Shown: piece by piece, positions 20,023-32,585 of the stretch
Layout of the letters: each line of letters begins with the position of its first letter
Position numbering within the stretch: the stretch's first letter is position 1
Assembly (NCBI RefSeq): GCF_964199755.1
Contig: NC_133898.1
Span: 130,260,224-130,324,223 of the forward strand
DNA: 64,000 nucleotides
Direction: 5' to 3'
Source: Larus michahellis
Lineage: Eukaryota; Chordata; Aves; Charadriiformes; Laridae
Notes under the pieces: model-generated
Told to the model about the DNA's origin: nothing
What the model saw: the letters and a program-made list of their open reading frames with translations, nothing else
The model's database searches: none
Position numbers and translations under genes: made by a program

Positions 20023-22569
20023 GCTAAGGAACAGCATCCGGGCTAGGAGTGGGAGACCAGCTGGAAATCATTATCCCAAGGATCCAAATGCAGCCGCAGC
20101 GCGTTGGTGAGCTCCATGTGTTGCACCGCACCTCCCACGCATGTTTAACCAGCTCCTGGGGCTGCAAGAGGCTTGCGGGAAGGGGGTTCACTGTCCCCCA
20201 CCCATGGCCCTCGGGGCTGCCCGTGGAGGTATCAGCAGTGCTCGGTGCAGATGCGCGGGTGACCATCAGTGCTGCAGAGCCAAAACATTTCAAAACCAGA
20301 GAAGAACGTGGTGGCACCATGGAGGTTCAACGCAGGTGTGTGAGGTCCCCTTGCTTCTCCTCCAGAGCTGTCCTCTGCATCTCCCCCTTCCAGATGCGTC
20401 ATCTCCCATTTCTCTTCCCTTTTTCATGTCCATCCCAGCTACGCCTTTAAGAAAAGGGGGTCCAGTACCCATCGACTCCAACGATCCCAAATTTTAGGCA
20501 CAATGGGCAGAGGAGCATTTTTCCAAGGTAAGACCAGGTGTTGAGTTGAGCCATTGAGCCCCTTATGCAGCAGGAGAAGAGAGGACCAAATGCTGATCAC
20601 AAGTGGAAAAAACAGACCACTGAATAAATAAACAATAATAATAATAAAGAGTCTTTGAAAAAGACCAAGTATTAAAGATGCTGTACAAGAGCCTGTTGTT
20701 TTTATAGGAGGACTTTTCTAGCCGTGAAAAGCGGACAGCGGGATCACACATCACTTGGTGGCGGAATCGATTGAACCAGGACAGAGAAATCTCCAACGTG
20801 TTTCACGTCTGGTCTTGGGGAGGGCGTGTAGGGAGTCAGAGCAAAATCCATCGTCCACATCCCCGCTGGTAAGAGAAACTGTCCTCTGGTTTTGAGGGTC
20901 ATCAGCTAGTCCCGAGAGCTCCCAACTAAAGCCTCAATTTATGATGGGAAGCCAGATTTGACCTCAATTTGAAGCAGCTCCTCCAGATCTGAAGGGTTTA
21001 GAGAAAATGTGATTAGTTCCCAGCCATCAGCCAGGACAATAAAAACGCTGCGATCATTTAATACGTTTATTGGAATGAGGATGCGTTTCTTTGGGCAGCA
21101 AGATGGCAGCACATGGAAGTCATCAAAGGGCAAAAATCCCAACTCTCCTCTCGTTTCCACCAGCATAAATCACCTCTTACTCGGGGGAGCCTTCTCCAAG
21201 AGCAGAACTGAGCTCAACTACCGTATCCAGTTTTCACAGCGATTGTAGACGTTTACGACTAATGGTATCGTAGCAATATATGCAAAGTCAGCTGTAATTG
21301 CATCTCCTCAACGTTAACTTAGTGTCTGGGAGCCATCAAAAAATTAATATGGTGGCATTAAGTGGCGTATTCGGGTATTTTTCTCTTTTCTTTTTTGGAA
21401 CCCAAAGTGCAGAAATTGAATACGCAGCATGGTTAAACCACGTTGGAGCTGGCAGAAAATGGACTTAAAGTGAAAAAGAATGGTTGGAGACGGAAGAGGG
21501 TGCGTACGAGAGCCAAACAACAGCTCCGAAGGCAGATTTGACAAGAGAAGAGCGAATGAATACACGAAACTTGAGCCTCCTAGCGAGCGCAATAGCCTGA
21601 AACAATGCAGAATTGTTAAAACAAAAAGAAGAAAAAAAAAAAACCCAACAAATAAGTTCAGAGCGGTCGGGTTTCTTGCCAAGAGGGTTTTCACATGATT
21701 GAATATAATAAAATAAAGTGTTGGCAGAGCGCTGCCTGAAGATGATGGGATGGAGAAGAAGAAATGACAGCGAAGGGGGGGTACGGCGATGGGGCCGGGG
21801 GAGCAAAATTGCTTCGTGTTATTCCCCGAGTGATGCCCGGTGAAGCACCCGGGGGCTGCAGGATGCCGGCAGTGGTCTTCAAAGCATCCGGGGCCTGCGG
21901 TATTGATCTCAAGTGGAAAATATGCAGTGATGTATAGCATAACCAGCCATCGGCCAGCCGGCAGGATGAAGGGAATCTTTCTTACAAACGAAAATCGCGT
22001 GTAACAGCGGGTCGTAGCGACTGTACCCGCCGGTTGATATTGCACGCGAACTCTGCGCCGTCAGATCCCAGCTCGCAGGAGGGGAATGAGGGAAGCAGAG
22101 CTACCACCACAACAAGCCGATTTCGGAGCGGGATGAGGCGCGTACGGCTCAATTAGGAACATCTGTCCGCCACCGCCTGCGCTGGCGCCCAGGATCCCAT
22201 CCCATCTCCAAAGTCTTCTGGAGAACATTGGAAGCCCAAAGATTTTCACTGTTTTACTGTTACATCCCTATTTCAGGCCTTTTTGCAACCAAAAAATAGG
22301 AACAGAGAGGGGATTTTTGGCTTAGCAGCAGGGACCACAAAGGGGTGTTGTATCCCCAGGTCTTAATGCAGAATTTTTGGGGCAAAGTAGGAAAATCCAG
22401 GATTGCCACTGGCAGGTGCCTATTACCCACCAAAATACAAACCAAGCGCAGCTTCCCACGGGCGTGTGTTGGTGTGTGTTCTCTGCAGGGGCTTCTGGAG
22501 GTGACAGGCTGGGGAGTGACCAGAGGGGGCAGGAGGAGAAGGAGCATCTCTGAGAGCATCCGCTGCATT
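20023..22569. other. Non-coding single-copy DNA with several unexplained open frames
   Basis: The minus frame 20939-21166 (75 codons) and a 233-codon minus frame at 21344-22045 (GTG-initiated; first ATG internal) are the longest outside repeats in this half. The latter is Phe/Leu/Ser-rich with hydrophobic stretches read from pyrimidine-rich DNA and shows no family motif. There is an A-rich tract at 21632-21650. Confidence 0.35.
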
Positions 22570-23018
22570 TAGAATCATTGAATTACAGAATGGTTTGGGT
22601 GGGAAGGGACCTTAAAGGCCACCCAGTGCCACCCCCTGCCCTGGGCAGGGACACCTCCCACCAGCCCAGGTTGCTCCAAGCCCTGGCCAACCTGGCCTTG
22701 AACCCCTCCAGGGATGGGGCAGCCACAGCTTCTCTGGGCAACCTGGGCCAGGGGCTCAACCCCTCACGCCAAAGAATTTCTTCCCAATATCTCATCTCAA
22801 TCTCCCCTCTTCCAGTGTAAAACCCTTCCCCCTCGTCCCATGGCTCCCCTCCCTGCTCCAGAGTCCCTCCCCAGCTTTCCTGGAGCCCCTTGAGGGACTG
22901 GCAGGGGCTGGAAGGTCTCCGCGGAGCCTTCTCTTCTCCAGGCTGAACCCCCCCAGCTCTCTCAGCCTGTCCTCCCAGCAGAGGGGCTCCAGCCTGATCT
23001 GATCATCTTCATGGCCCA
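22570..23018 (-). mobile_element. CR1 LINE, 3' fragment
   Basis: The plus strand starts with TAGAATCATTGAATTACAGA, then the GGGAAGGGACCTTAAAGGCC block, and runs through the CR1 3' region to GATCATCTTCATGGCCC. It is therefore inserted in minus orientation and 5'-truncated. It belongs to the same subfamily as the copies at 14601, 50672 and 57175. Confidence 0.94.
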
Positions 23019-24837
23019 TGATGCCTGCTGGGACCCTTGAACACACCACGTTATAGTGCAAAGACACTAAAGGGTAGGGCTGAATGTGTTCAGGTGGGAT
23101 GGGAAATGAGTAGCAGAGAAAACAGCATCTGGATGGGTATTGCTGGATGGGACATCGCAGACACCACTGGGCAGTTCTTGGCTGATGGTAGATGAAGCAC
23201 AGGTTGACCTTCTTGGGTGCAAACGCTCATGGTTTAGAGCCCGTAGTTGAATCCTCCCCATTTATTTCATCTGCTCAGGAGATAGTGCAGTTGTCAACAT
23301 CTGGGATGGGTGCTTCTGATGGATGCTGGTGGGACATCCAGGGCAGCAGTCCCGCTGCCGGGCAAGGTCAGCCTTCCCCAGCCCCCGAGCAACAGCTTTT
23401 TAACGAGATGAGCTGAAAAATAGCATCCTTCCGGCCAAGGAAATCAGAGCTGCGTAATAGTCTGCTTATCCCAGAGTCGCCCTGCACACTGTCTAGAATG
23501 AGAGAAGAAGCCAACAGGAAATGTAATTAAAGCAAAAAAAGAGGATTTAGATCAAAATTGCCAATTTGGCTCTGATTCTGAACTTCCCCAACTGGAGAAA
23601 TTCAGATCTGCAAGTCTGATCTGGACCATTTGTCAGGAGAGCTTCTCCAAAGAGCGGGGCTCCCAGTCTCTCTTCCTCAGGTACAACCTTGGCCAAAATA
23701 AAACTGGAGGTTATTGAAAGCACCTCCTGGAGGTGCAGCGCTTGCCCTTCAAACACACAAATTTCCCCAGACTCGTGGACGAGGTGGTATTTTTAATTTC
23801 GCTCAGAGTGACGCTTTGGGTTGCTTCCAAGTCCCGGTCAATCAAAAGCATCTCGGGGCTGCGTGGGGTCGAGCATCTTCTCTAGCAAAAAAGAAAAGCT
23901 CCTCAAGCAAGCCCAGAAATGCCAAGGGAGGGCACGTGGCAGAAAAGCCGGAGCAGGAGGCGCGATGCAGCCGGCGAAGTTTGGGACTGACAGGATGACA
24001 TTACGGAGAATATTCAGTTCCAGAATGAAGTGAAAAAAAAAAAATACTGCAAAAACTTTACTAAAGATGATAATTGCTTTTATGAGAGCTGCCAAGGATC
24101 TCTTGGCAAGGGACAGAAAATGAGGCAGAATAAAAGAGGAAAGGGAACAGCGCAGTGAAGAAATTAATGGTGGGAGTGGTGCCTTTTCACATTTAATTCT
24201 TCTTTTAAATTTACTGTTAGAACTGTTAGATTTACTGTATTTTTGTGAAATTAATTGATAGTGACACTTCCCAATTTGCTCTCCAAAGCAAGATTCAAAA
24301 CCACCGGCCCTTGCCACATCCTTAGGAGAAAGGTAAATAAAATTATCCCCCTTTCAACACGAGGTGGTGAGAGCGAAGCCTCGGTCAGATCCGCAGGCTG
24401 AGGAAATCAGGGATCTTCAGGGATTCGCACCAGTTTCCATCATCTGCCAATTTGCCCAGGAAAGCTTCGCCGCCGCTCCCCAGGCTCGGTGACAGGCGTG
24501 ACGAAAAGCCAGGAGATGAATTGAGGGAATCTGAACTCCTGCTTCATGCTACGAGCCAAACTTGCACCGATTTCAGTGGAAAAAGGGGGTATCGCGCACA
24601 CGCTAGCCACATGCTCCCGAGGACCCCAGTCCAACATCTTCTGTCAACTGGTCCCAGTCCTTCAGAGGGGTCTGGGGAGCAGCAAACGCTGGAGCCAGGA
24701 GAAAAAGCCACTTGGTGGACGTGAGCTGTGGGGAGGTGTTAGATTTGATTTCCCCTGTGCCATCACCGAACGCAGCAAGGTGCAAAACGGGCTGGAGGTG
24801 CAAACGGAGGGGAGGACGGTGGCTGTGCAGGAGTTGG
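23019..24837. other. Non-coding single-copy DNA
   Basis: No gene evidence. The minus frame 23838-24317 (159 codons) crosses an AT-rich region without splice support. The plus frame at 24452-24724 is GC-neutral and unsupported. Confidence 0.4.
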
Positions 24838-24918
24838 GAAAATCAGAGAATCAGAGAATCACAAAATCATAGAATCCCAGGTTGGAAGGGACCTCAAGGA
24901 TCACCTGGTCCAACCTTT
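24838..24918 (-). mobile_element. CR1 LINE 3'-terminal fragment
   Basis: Four imperfect AATCAGAG/AATCATAG-type octamers, then CCCAGGTTGGAAGGGACCTC and GGTCCAACC, are the CR1 3' end in reverse orientation. Only about 80 bp remain. Confidence 0.88.
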
Positions 24919-26068
24919 GTTACATGGGCGGGATACGTCCCTGAAACCAACGTCTTTGAAACTCCAAAATAGTGGTTCCCGGCGTGTGCAGGATGTCCTG
25001 AGCGGTGTCGTGGGCACAGCAGGGATCTGGTGGGCTCTGGGGGTTCCCATGAGCTCCTGGGTGGCTGTGCTGGTCATGGGTTTGGTTCACTCAGGAACGT
25101 GTTTGGCCCCAAGGTGTGAAACATTTGGCTGCACCGGGAGAGCTGCCACCACCGCCACTCCCCATCACCGACCTGCACTGGACAACAGTGCATTAATGGG
25201 ATTTTAACAGCGAGAGCCACAATATTATCCCAAAAAATGGGAAAACTCATCTACTGACATGGCTGGATCTACCTCAGCCTTCCTGAGTTCACTGGGGCCT
25301 TATTTTTCACACCCCTCTGTAAAGCAGGTATTCCAGGAAGTCTCTGCGATAGGGAATTTTCTTGGGATAAAGTGTTTTCCCTCACACATTTATATCTCTA
25401 ATTGCATAAACATAAAAATGGGCATGTTTTTCATTGCCCTGGACACACTAACATCCCCTAAAATACCAGCCAAGCCCCGGCAATGGGGTTCATTAGCGGC
25501 ACAAAGATTCATTCATAGCCCTGCGATTTCCTTTTTAGAATAAAATTTCAGGATTTTCTTGTCATTCTCCCATAGGTCACATAACTCGGAATACCACACG
25601 CCTAACGTCTTCAGTGATGACAACGGCTGCATCTTTCATCTGTTGTTTAACGGCGTCTGAGTCTGCTTATCTCGTTATCATACCCAGCACGATGGTATCT
25701 AAGGAGGCTAAAGGAAAAACTGCTCCATCCAAAGGGAAAATCTGAAATCGGAAGTTGTATAGACTGTTTCTAATCTGCGGGATGATCCTTTTCCATTCCA
25801 CTAATGATTTTAAAGAGATGAGTTTTCTGGCCCGGGCATTAGCTATTAATGAAACAGCCCCATTCATCTGCAAACGTGGTGATGCCGGTTACCGGAGGGT
25901 GCTGCAAGCGGATTGTACTGTTATATTCTGCTAATCCATGCCTAGATCATAATAAATTAGGGCATTTCTCAATTTTCTTTCTCCTCCTTAGGGCTCCAAG
26001 GGGCAGTTTGATCCTGCCAGCCTCCTTTTAACCACATTTTTTAATCATGATATACAGACTTTTTAGTA
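24919..26068. other. Non-coding single-copy DNA
   Basis: Moderately AT-rich with no defensible exon. Confidence 0.4.
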
Positions 26069-26360
26069 GGGCCTGTTGTGATAGGACAAGGAGTAATGGT
26101 TTTAAACTAAAAGAGGGGAAATTCAGACTAGATATAAGGAAGAAATTGTTTACGCTGAGGGTGGTGAAATCCTGGCCCATGTTGCCCAGAGAAGCTGTGG
26201 CTGCCCCATCCCTGGAAACATCCCAGGCCAGGTTGGACGGGGCTCTGAGCAACCCGGTCTAGGTGAAGATGTCCCTGCCCATGGCAGAGGGGTGGACTAG
26301 GTGGCCTTTAAAGCTCCCTTCCCACCCAAACCATTCTGTGTTTCAATGATTCTATGATTA
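26069..26360 (+). mobile_element. CR1 LINE, 3' fragment
   Basis: Starts at TGTGATAGGACAAGGAGTAA, contains TTTAAACTAAAAGAGGGGAA and TTGCCCAGAGAAGCTGTGGC, and ends with TTTCAATGATTCTATGATTA, the CR1 3' terminus. It is about 290 bp and diverged from the younger copies. Confidence 0.92.
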
Positions 26361-26365
26361 GATGA

Positions 26366-26738
26366 GGGGAAAAGGGCTGGCACAAGGTTGGCCCTCCTTT
26401 TAGAGCACAAGTCTGGTGAGGAGCGGCTGAGGGAGCTGGGGGTGTTCAGCCTGGAGAAGAGGGGTCTGAGGGGAGACCTTCTGGCTCTCTACAGCTCCCT
26501 GAAAGGAGGGGGTAGCCAGGGGGGGTCGGGCTCTTCTCCCAAGGAACAGGCCATGGCACAAGAGGAAACGGCCTCAAGTTGCACCAGGGGAGGTTTAGGA
26601 TGGATATTGGGAACAATTTCCTCCTGGAAAGGGTTGTGAAGCATTGGAAGAGGCTGCCCAGGGCAGTGGTGGAGTCGCGATCCCTGGAGGGATTGAAAAG
26701 ATGTGGTGCTGAGGGCCATGGGGTAGTGGTGGACTAAC
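26366..26738 (+). mobile_element. CR1 LINE of a second subfamily, incomplete 3' end
   Basis: GAGGAGCGGCTGAGGGAGCT through AAACGGCCTCAAGTTGCACC to GGGATTGAAAAGATGTGGTG and AGGGCCATGGGGTAGTGGTG matches the sister CR1 subfamily also seen at 32244 and 38846. It lies directly behind the copy at 26069 in the same orientation. The usual terminal TCTATGATTCTATG is missing; a CTCCTCCTC tract (26741-26760) follows. Confidence 0.88.
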
Positions 26739-27254
26739 CTCCTCCTCCTCCTCCTCTTCCATGTGGGTCGTTTCATTCCCCCTCTCCTTCTCAGCATCCC
26801 TCCTCTCGCAGCGCCATTGGAGAGGGTGTGCAAATGCATGTCTGCTCACTCACTAGCAGGTGAACATCCTGCGTTTTTTTACTATATATATATTTATGGG
26901 TAATCCAGGAAGATTTTTCCTGATTTGCCTTCCCTGTAAGTTACCTGCAGAGCATCATCTTACCCGCAGAGCATCACCTCCCCTGTACATCGGTCCTGCA
27001 GCAAGGACCAGACGGAAATTGTTGCATTTTGCCAGGGTTGGGGTCCTTCTCCTTCTCAACGTTGACCTCTGATTTATTACAGCTGCTCTCTCATCCACAG
27101 CAATCAGTGAAATTCATGGTCGTGCAGGCAAACGGTCTGCTGCAAAGTCCGGTTCCCCTCACAGAGCTGCAGAAACCAGAGCATCGTTTTGCACCTGAAG
27201 AATTGCATTTGCCATTACAGCTGAAGAAAGAAAAGGAAGAAAAATAAGTAGGAA
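26739..27254. other. Spacer between CR1 copies
   Basis: A CCTCCTCCTC run, then single-copy DNA with a TATATATATA tract at about 26882. No gene evidence. Confidence 0.4.
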
Positions 27255-27458
27255 AGAAAGACATTTTTCACAGTGAGCACTACCTATCACCAGCACAACC
27301 TCCCCAGGGACATGGTGGAGTCCCCGTTGCTGGAGGTTTTCAAGACTGGTCTGGACAGGGTGCTAGATAATCCCATCCAGGCTTCCTTTCCCTGGACCAG
27401 ATGATCTTTCCAGGTCCCCTCCAGCCTGGGCTGTTCTACCTTCTATGGATCTGTGATC
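27255..27458 (+). mobile_element. Old CR1 LINE fragment
   Basis: TTTTTCACAGTGAGCACTAC, then CCTCCCCAGGGACATGGTGG, then TTTTCAAGACTGGTCTGGAC and GATGATCTTTCCAGGTCCCC, ending TTCTATGGATCTGTGATCTC, follow the order of the CR1 3' end with substantial divergence. Confidence 0.8.
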
Positions 27459-30332
27459 TCCTGGGCGTGAACTTCTCTAAGCTGAGTCCTTGCCTTTTGC
27501 AATTCAGCCTCTAGCAGAGCTCTGGTCAAGTATTCACAAGCTGCACTCTTTGCAAGCCGCAGTTTGCACCAATTCTACACTAATATGAGGTTTGCATCAA
27601 TTTAACTACACCAGCATGGCTGCGCTAATGCTAAAGTCCTCATCCAGGTAAAATCTGCCCAGCAGCGCTGATAGTCCAAAACAGCGTCTTTGGCAAAAGT
27701 CTGAATCATCCCCATTTAATTGTGCAGCCCGACAGCTCTAAAACCAATGACTTAAGTCAGTATTATTAGCTAATTTGGCAGATAACACAGTATTAACTTC
27801 AGGGAAGGAGGGAAGATTAAGGAATTTCAGCAAAAGCAGGAGAGCTCAGTGAGACTAGCAGAAAGCAAAGAGCTGTGTTGGAAGGAGCACCCGAAATGCT
27901 GTGTGTCTGCAGGGAAACAAAGCGGATTTGGGCATGAAAAGCTGAAAGTAGCTTTTATACACTAAGCTGCCTGCGACCAAGATTTCTGTATCTCTTTTCG
28001 CTTATCATCCATTGTACTTGGATCTTAGGGATAATATTTTAGCTCCTGAACATGTCCCCAGTGATTTTATGTTTGATGAAGGTCCTACTTGGCTGGACAG
28101 GAGAGAATCAGACCTTCCATGAGAAAACACTGATATTTTATGTTTTGTAAGGCACCGTGTCACCATACACCCATTAAACAAAGAAAAGCAATCCATAGGA
28201 TCACCAAGAGAGGGAAAATTGAATGTCCTCTTCCTCTGACCTCCAGTTCCGTCTTCAAGGTACCCGTATTTCTGGAAATACTGCTGCAATCAGGGGGCAA
28301 AGGCGTTGGTGCAGTTTGCCTCTGTGTGCTTACAGAGGAGGTTCGAGGCAAGCCAGGCTCTCTGCCTCCCTTGCTGGCTTGTTTCCACTCAGAATTCAGC
28401 AACTGGAGAACTATTATTGGATATTTCATACATAGCAGATGGCTCTGCATTTGCTGAATCCTAAATGAAAATCACTAAGCCAGCAAGAAAATAATATTCC
28501 ATTTTTCACTGTCCTTGGACTTGCTGTGGTCTCTCTGGGAAGAAAGCGGAGCTTCCCCCGGGAGGCCAGCCGCACAATTCGAGAAGCGCTGCGACTACAA
28601 GAACAAAAGGGATAGAAGAAGTAATAAGTATTTCTCCGACGTGAAATGTTAGATTAATTTGTCATCTGCATGGGCAGAGAGAGCGCTGCATGGCTGTAGC
28701 AGCAGCAGTTCTCTGATGTGGAAGATCAAGTACAAAGATGAGAAATCAAACCTCTAAGGGAACAGGGAGGCAGAGTTAAAAAAACCAAGAAACCAACAAA
28801 AAAGAACCTGAGACGTGCCGGGGAGAAATCCTGATGCAGAGAAAAGTTTCTTCCCTGAGCTAAGGAGCAACGTTTTGATGCCAGGATCTTAAAGCACTAT
28901 GCAAATACAAATTAGACCTTGTGATCTGGTGCTTCGGTCAGTATTGTTATCTTCAGCTCTACCGGGCAAGTTCGGTGACTTTCTCAGACTTTCAAGTCAC
29001 GTCTGCAGCAGAGCTGCGTCCACGACTGCCATCCCCAGCTCCCAGCCCTGTCCTTCCAACATAAAACCTGGCCGACTTCTGTGAGCCGATTCCTCAACTC
29101 TTTTTGCTGCAAGAAAACACCAGGAGGCTCCCCCCAGGACAATCTCTGCCTTCCTTTGCTGAGCGAAACACAAAGAACCTCTTCCCCTCCCTCCCAGCAT
29201 ACACAAGACCCAAGCCCTAGACTCTTAATTCAGTTAATATCCTCTGGCATAACCCTCTAGCATCAGAATTTCCCCAATTATCCCAAATCGTGTTTATCAC
29301 GGTGGTTTCAATGGACGCACAAAACTGTGCGGCAAAGAAATATTTGATATATGGACATTTCCAACTGTACAGTGCTGGTTTTGAATCATTCGGGTTGGAA
29401 AAGACCTTTAAGATCATCGAGCCCAACTGTAATTAATTTGTACTTTGTAGCCGACGGGCTCTTTCCCACGAGGAGGCATCGTATCAGTGATGGAATAGCA
29501 TCGGCCTTTTCTTACTGTGTTTTCTCTGTCCTTTCAGCAAGGTAAACTCTGCAAAAAGAGCCCACACAGAGGAAGGTTATGCTTTCTAAGAAGACAATCA
29601 ACAACTATAACAGCAGCATGCATGGCCCCTTGGCAGATCTTCCCTGCAGTGGGGTTAACCCAGCCAGCTTTTCAGAAGGAGAAAGAGGATGGTGTGCCGC
29701 TTCCAAGAGCATCTCACCTCCTCCCAGTCTGCTGTTGGTAGTGCCGCCTGATTTGTTTGCAAGGGCAGAGCCAAAACCACTAATAAAACTTGCATTCAAA
29801 AAATTGAATAAAGGAGTGGAAAGTCTCCATAAAAATAAAGAATCGCTTTATGGTCCCTTTGGGCTTTCCTTCTTTTTCTCTTCCTATTCTCCACTTCTTT
29901 GTTGTTGCCATTTTCCTCATTTAATGTCTTTTCTTCAGACTGGTTTTCATCCCTCTGCTTCTCTAAAACGCTCTCCATGAGATGCAGTTCTTTTCCGACT
30001 GACCTTTAATTCTTCTGATTTCTCACTATTTATTTTCTCTGCTCTCTTTCACTTCTGTCCTCCTTCACGTCTCTACCGACACAGTGCCCAAATGCCTCCC
30101 GATCATTTCCTAATCCATCCCCACACCACTCTCCCTATGGAAGAGAAATGCTGTGGCCACCATTTTGCAGACCGAGGTGTGCGACAGAGGAGTTGAGGCA
30201 GGGATTTGTGCCCTCTGGTGTTAAGATACCTGGTGGTGGGGTGGAAATTAGAGACCTGGCTGTGCGCGGTTCCCCCTGAACAGCCAGGGTACTTCCCAAG
30301 AGGGCTCTTGACATTGAAGGTGGATGGGAACA
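27459..30332. other. Non-coding DNA with one small CR1 remnant
   Basis: Mostly single-copy. The only repeat I recognise is the CR1 remnant near 29380. Open frames (28005-28289 minus; 29579-29980 plus) lack support. A short AATAAA-containing segment near 29810-29840 has no gene attached. Confidence 0.4.
29382..29432 (-). mobile_element. CR1 LINE 3'-end remnant
   Basis: AATCATTCGGGTTGGAAAAG followed by ACCTTTAAGATCATCGAGCC is the first 50 bp of the reverse-complemented CR1 3' end. Confidence 0.8.
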
Positions 30333-31098
30333 TTCAACACACTGGAGGGATGGGATGCCGACCAGAGGGAAATGGGCAGTCTTAAGAGATGGGCCCGTAT
30401 GAACCTCATGAAGTTCAGCAAGGCCAAGTGCAGGGTCTTCCATCTGGGTCAGGGCAAACCCCAGCACAAATCCAGGCTGGGAGCGGAATGAAGAGATGGA
30501 GAGCAGCCCTGAGGAGAAGGACTTGGGGGTGTTGGTGGGTGAGAAGCTCCACAGGAGCCGGCACCATGTGCTGGCAGCCCAGAACCCCCCCGCAGCCTGG
30601 GCTGCATCCCCAGCAGCGTGGGCAGCAGGGCAAGGGGGGGATTCTGCCCCTCTGCTGCGCTCGGGGGAGACCCCCCTGCAGTGCTGCCTCCAGCGCTGGG
30701 GCCTCGGCACAGGAGAGACACGGAGCTGTTGGAGCGGGGCCAGAGGAGGCCCCGGAGATGCTGGGAGGGCTGGAGCCCCTCTGCTGGGAGGACAGGCTGA
30801 GAGAGCTGGGGGGGTTCAGCCTGGAGAAGAGAAGGCTCCGCGGAGACCTTCCAGCCCCTGCCAGTCCCTCAAGGGGCTCCAGGAAAGCTGGGGAGGGACT
30901 CTGGAGCAGGGAGGGGAGCCATGGGACGAGGGGGAAGGGTTTTACACTGAAAGAGCGTGGATTTAGATGAGATTATTAGGAAGAAATTCTTTGGTGTAAG
31001 GGTGGTGAGCCCCTGGCCCAGGCTGCCCGTGGCAGGAATGTTGGAACTAGATGATCTGTAAGGTCCCTTCCCACCCAAAGCATTTTGTGATTCTATGA
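30333..31098 (+). mobile_element. CR1 LINE, 3' fragment with a deletion near its end
   Basis: The 5' part (CACTGGAGGGATGGGATGCC, CCTCATGAAGTTCAGCAAGG) reaches further into CR1 than the other copies. The central part from about 30494 is nearly identical to the copy at 35108. Near the 3' end about 120 bp are missing: CAGGCTGCCC is joined to GTGGCAGGAATG, skipping the CCATCCCTGGAGG block. It ends ATTTTGTGATTCTATGAAC. Confidence 0.94.
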
Positions 31099-32243
31099 AC
31101 TTCTTTAGGAAGCCTGGGTGCTGCAGTGAGTGCTAAAACGAGATGGGATGGATCCAGGAATACGCAACTACACCAGATCACACAGAGTTTTTGCTTTTAA
31201 ATGAAGACATGAACTCAAGTCTCTCCTCTCCCTAGTACTTCTCCTCCTTATTCCCACTGTTCTTCCAATCTGACTTTATTTCTCCATCGTCCTGTCTGTA
31301 GCAGGCATTCCCCTTCAGGATGGACATCCCATGGTTTCTTTCTGCACCACTAAGGTCCCTTCTTTCCTCTTTCTGAACTGTCACCTCCTTGTCTTTCCCT
31401 TTCTCTCGCTCTCCCAGCAGCTCACCTGCAAGCTCGCATCGCAGCACAGCACCGGCTCTTCCGAAGTCAGAGAGCTGGAATCCTGCACCAAAAAGCTGCC
31501 AGGAGACTAGAAGCAAAAAAGTAGAAATAAATGGTTGGCTTTCATCTTCACTACAAGCCTATCGTTACTGCCGTTTAAAATTCTGCGGTGTGTCTATTTT
31601 TTAATGCATCTGTCAAATTCTGATTGGGAGAGGTGCAGTAAAGACAGGATTTGCGCGAGAGGCTCAGTATGGCAGCGTCTAGAGAAAACAGCAGCGTTTT
31701 CCAAAGGAATCGATGCAAATCAAATTAGCAGCAACGTGGTGGCAAGTAACGTGGGTGGGAACTGCAATGGAGTACGCACTGGGAGCAAAACTACTCTTAA
31801 ACTACATCTTTCAGGAAAAGGACAAGCACATTGTTGTAGACAGATCCGTGAAGGGCTGGGCTCAGTAAGCAAGTTGACAGAGAACAAGGAAGCAAATTCT
31901 TCGGCTGCACAAAAGATAGCATGTAGAGGAATCGTATACGGCATCTTTGTGGGAATTCACAGCTGCACGTCTCTAATCCTGGCTCACGCGGGGTATTGCA
32001 GAACTGGAGGGGGTTCAGAGCGGCAATGAGCATGATCCTCCTAACAACATTAAATAGTACGTGAGGGCAAGCTGATGATATTTTGTTATGAGCCCAGGAG
32101 AACAAAAGCTGACATTTAGGCCCAAACAGGCCAACTGCAGGATGCCAAGCTAACCGCAGCGCAGCTATGGCTTTGGGTGACCAACTCTCAAACTAACTTC
32201 ATAGAAAGATTTCTTTCTGACTGTCAGTTTGCTAATGCTTTAG
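31099..32243. other. Non-coding single-copy DNA
   Basis: A pyrimidine-rich patch at 31220-31420. The plus frame 31535-32029 (164 codons) and the opposing minus frame 31797-32105 are open without splice or motif support. Confidence 0.38.
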
Positions 32244-32585
32244 AATCACAGAACCACAGAATTGCCCAGGTTGGAAGGGACCTTTCAGATCATCGAGTCC
32301 AACCATCAACCCAACCCTGCCAAGGCCACCACTACCCCATGGCCCTCAGCACCGCGTCTGCCCGGCTTTTCAATCCCTCCAGGGATGGCGACTCCACCAC
32401 TGCCCTGGGCAGCCTCTTCCAATGCTTCACAACCCTTTCCAGGAGGAAATTGTTCCCAATATCCATCCTAAACCTCCCCTGGCACAACTTGAGGCCGTTT
32501 CCTCTTGTGCCATGGCCTGTTCCTTGGGAGAAGAGCCCGACCCCCCCTGGCCACCCCCTCCTTTCAGGGAGCTGTAGAGAGCTCC
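32244..32585 (-). mobile_element. CR1 LINE of the second subfamily
   Basis: Plus strand: AGAATCACAGAACCACAGAA, CAGGTTGGAAGGGACCTTTC, then CAGGGATGGCGACTCCACCA and GGAGGAAATTGTTCCCAATA, ending near CTTTCAGGGAGCTGTAGAGA. Minus orientation. Same subfamily as 26366 and 38846. Confidence 0.93.

Noticed and set aside
30449..30970. Plus and minus frames of 150-190 codons in the CR1 copies (also 14645-15175 and 34905-35727)
   Set aside because: They are shadow frames or fragments of the CR1 ORF2 3' end; the elements are truncated and carry no RT domain.
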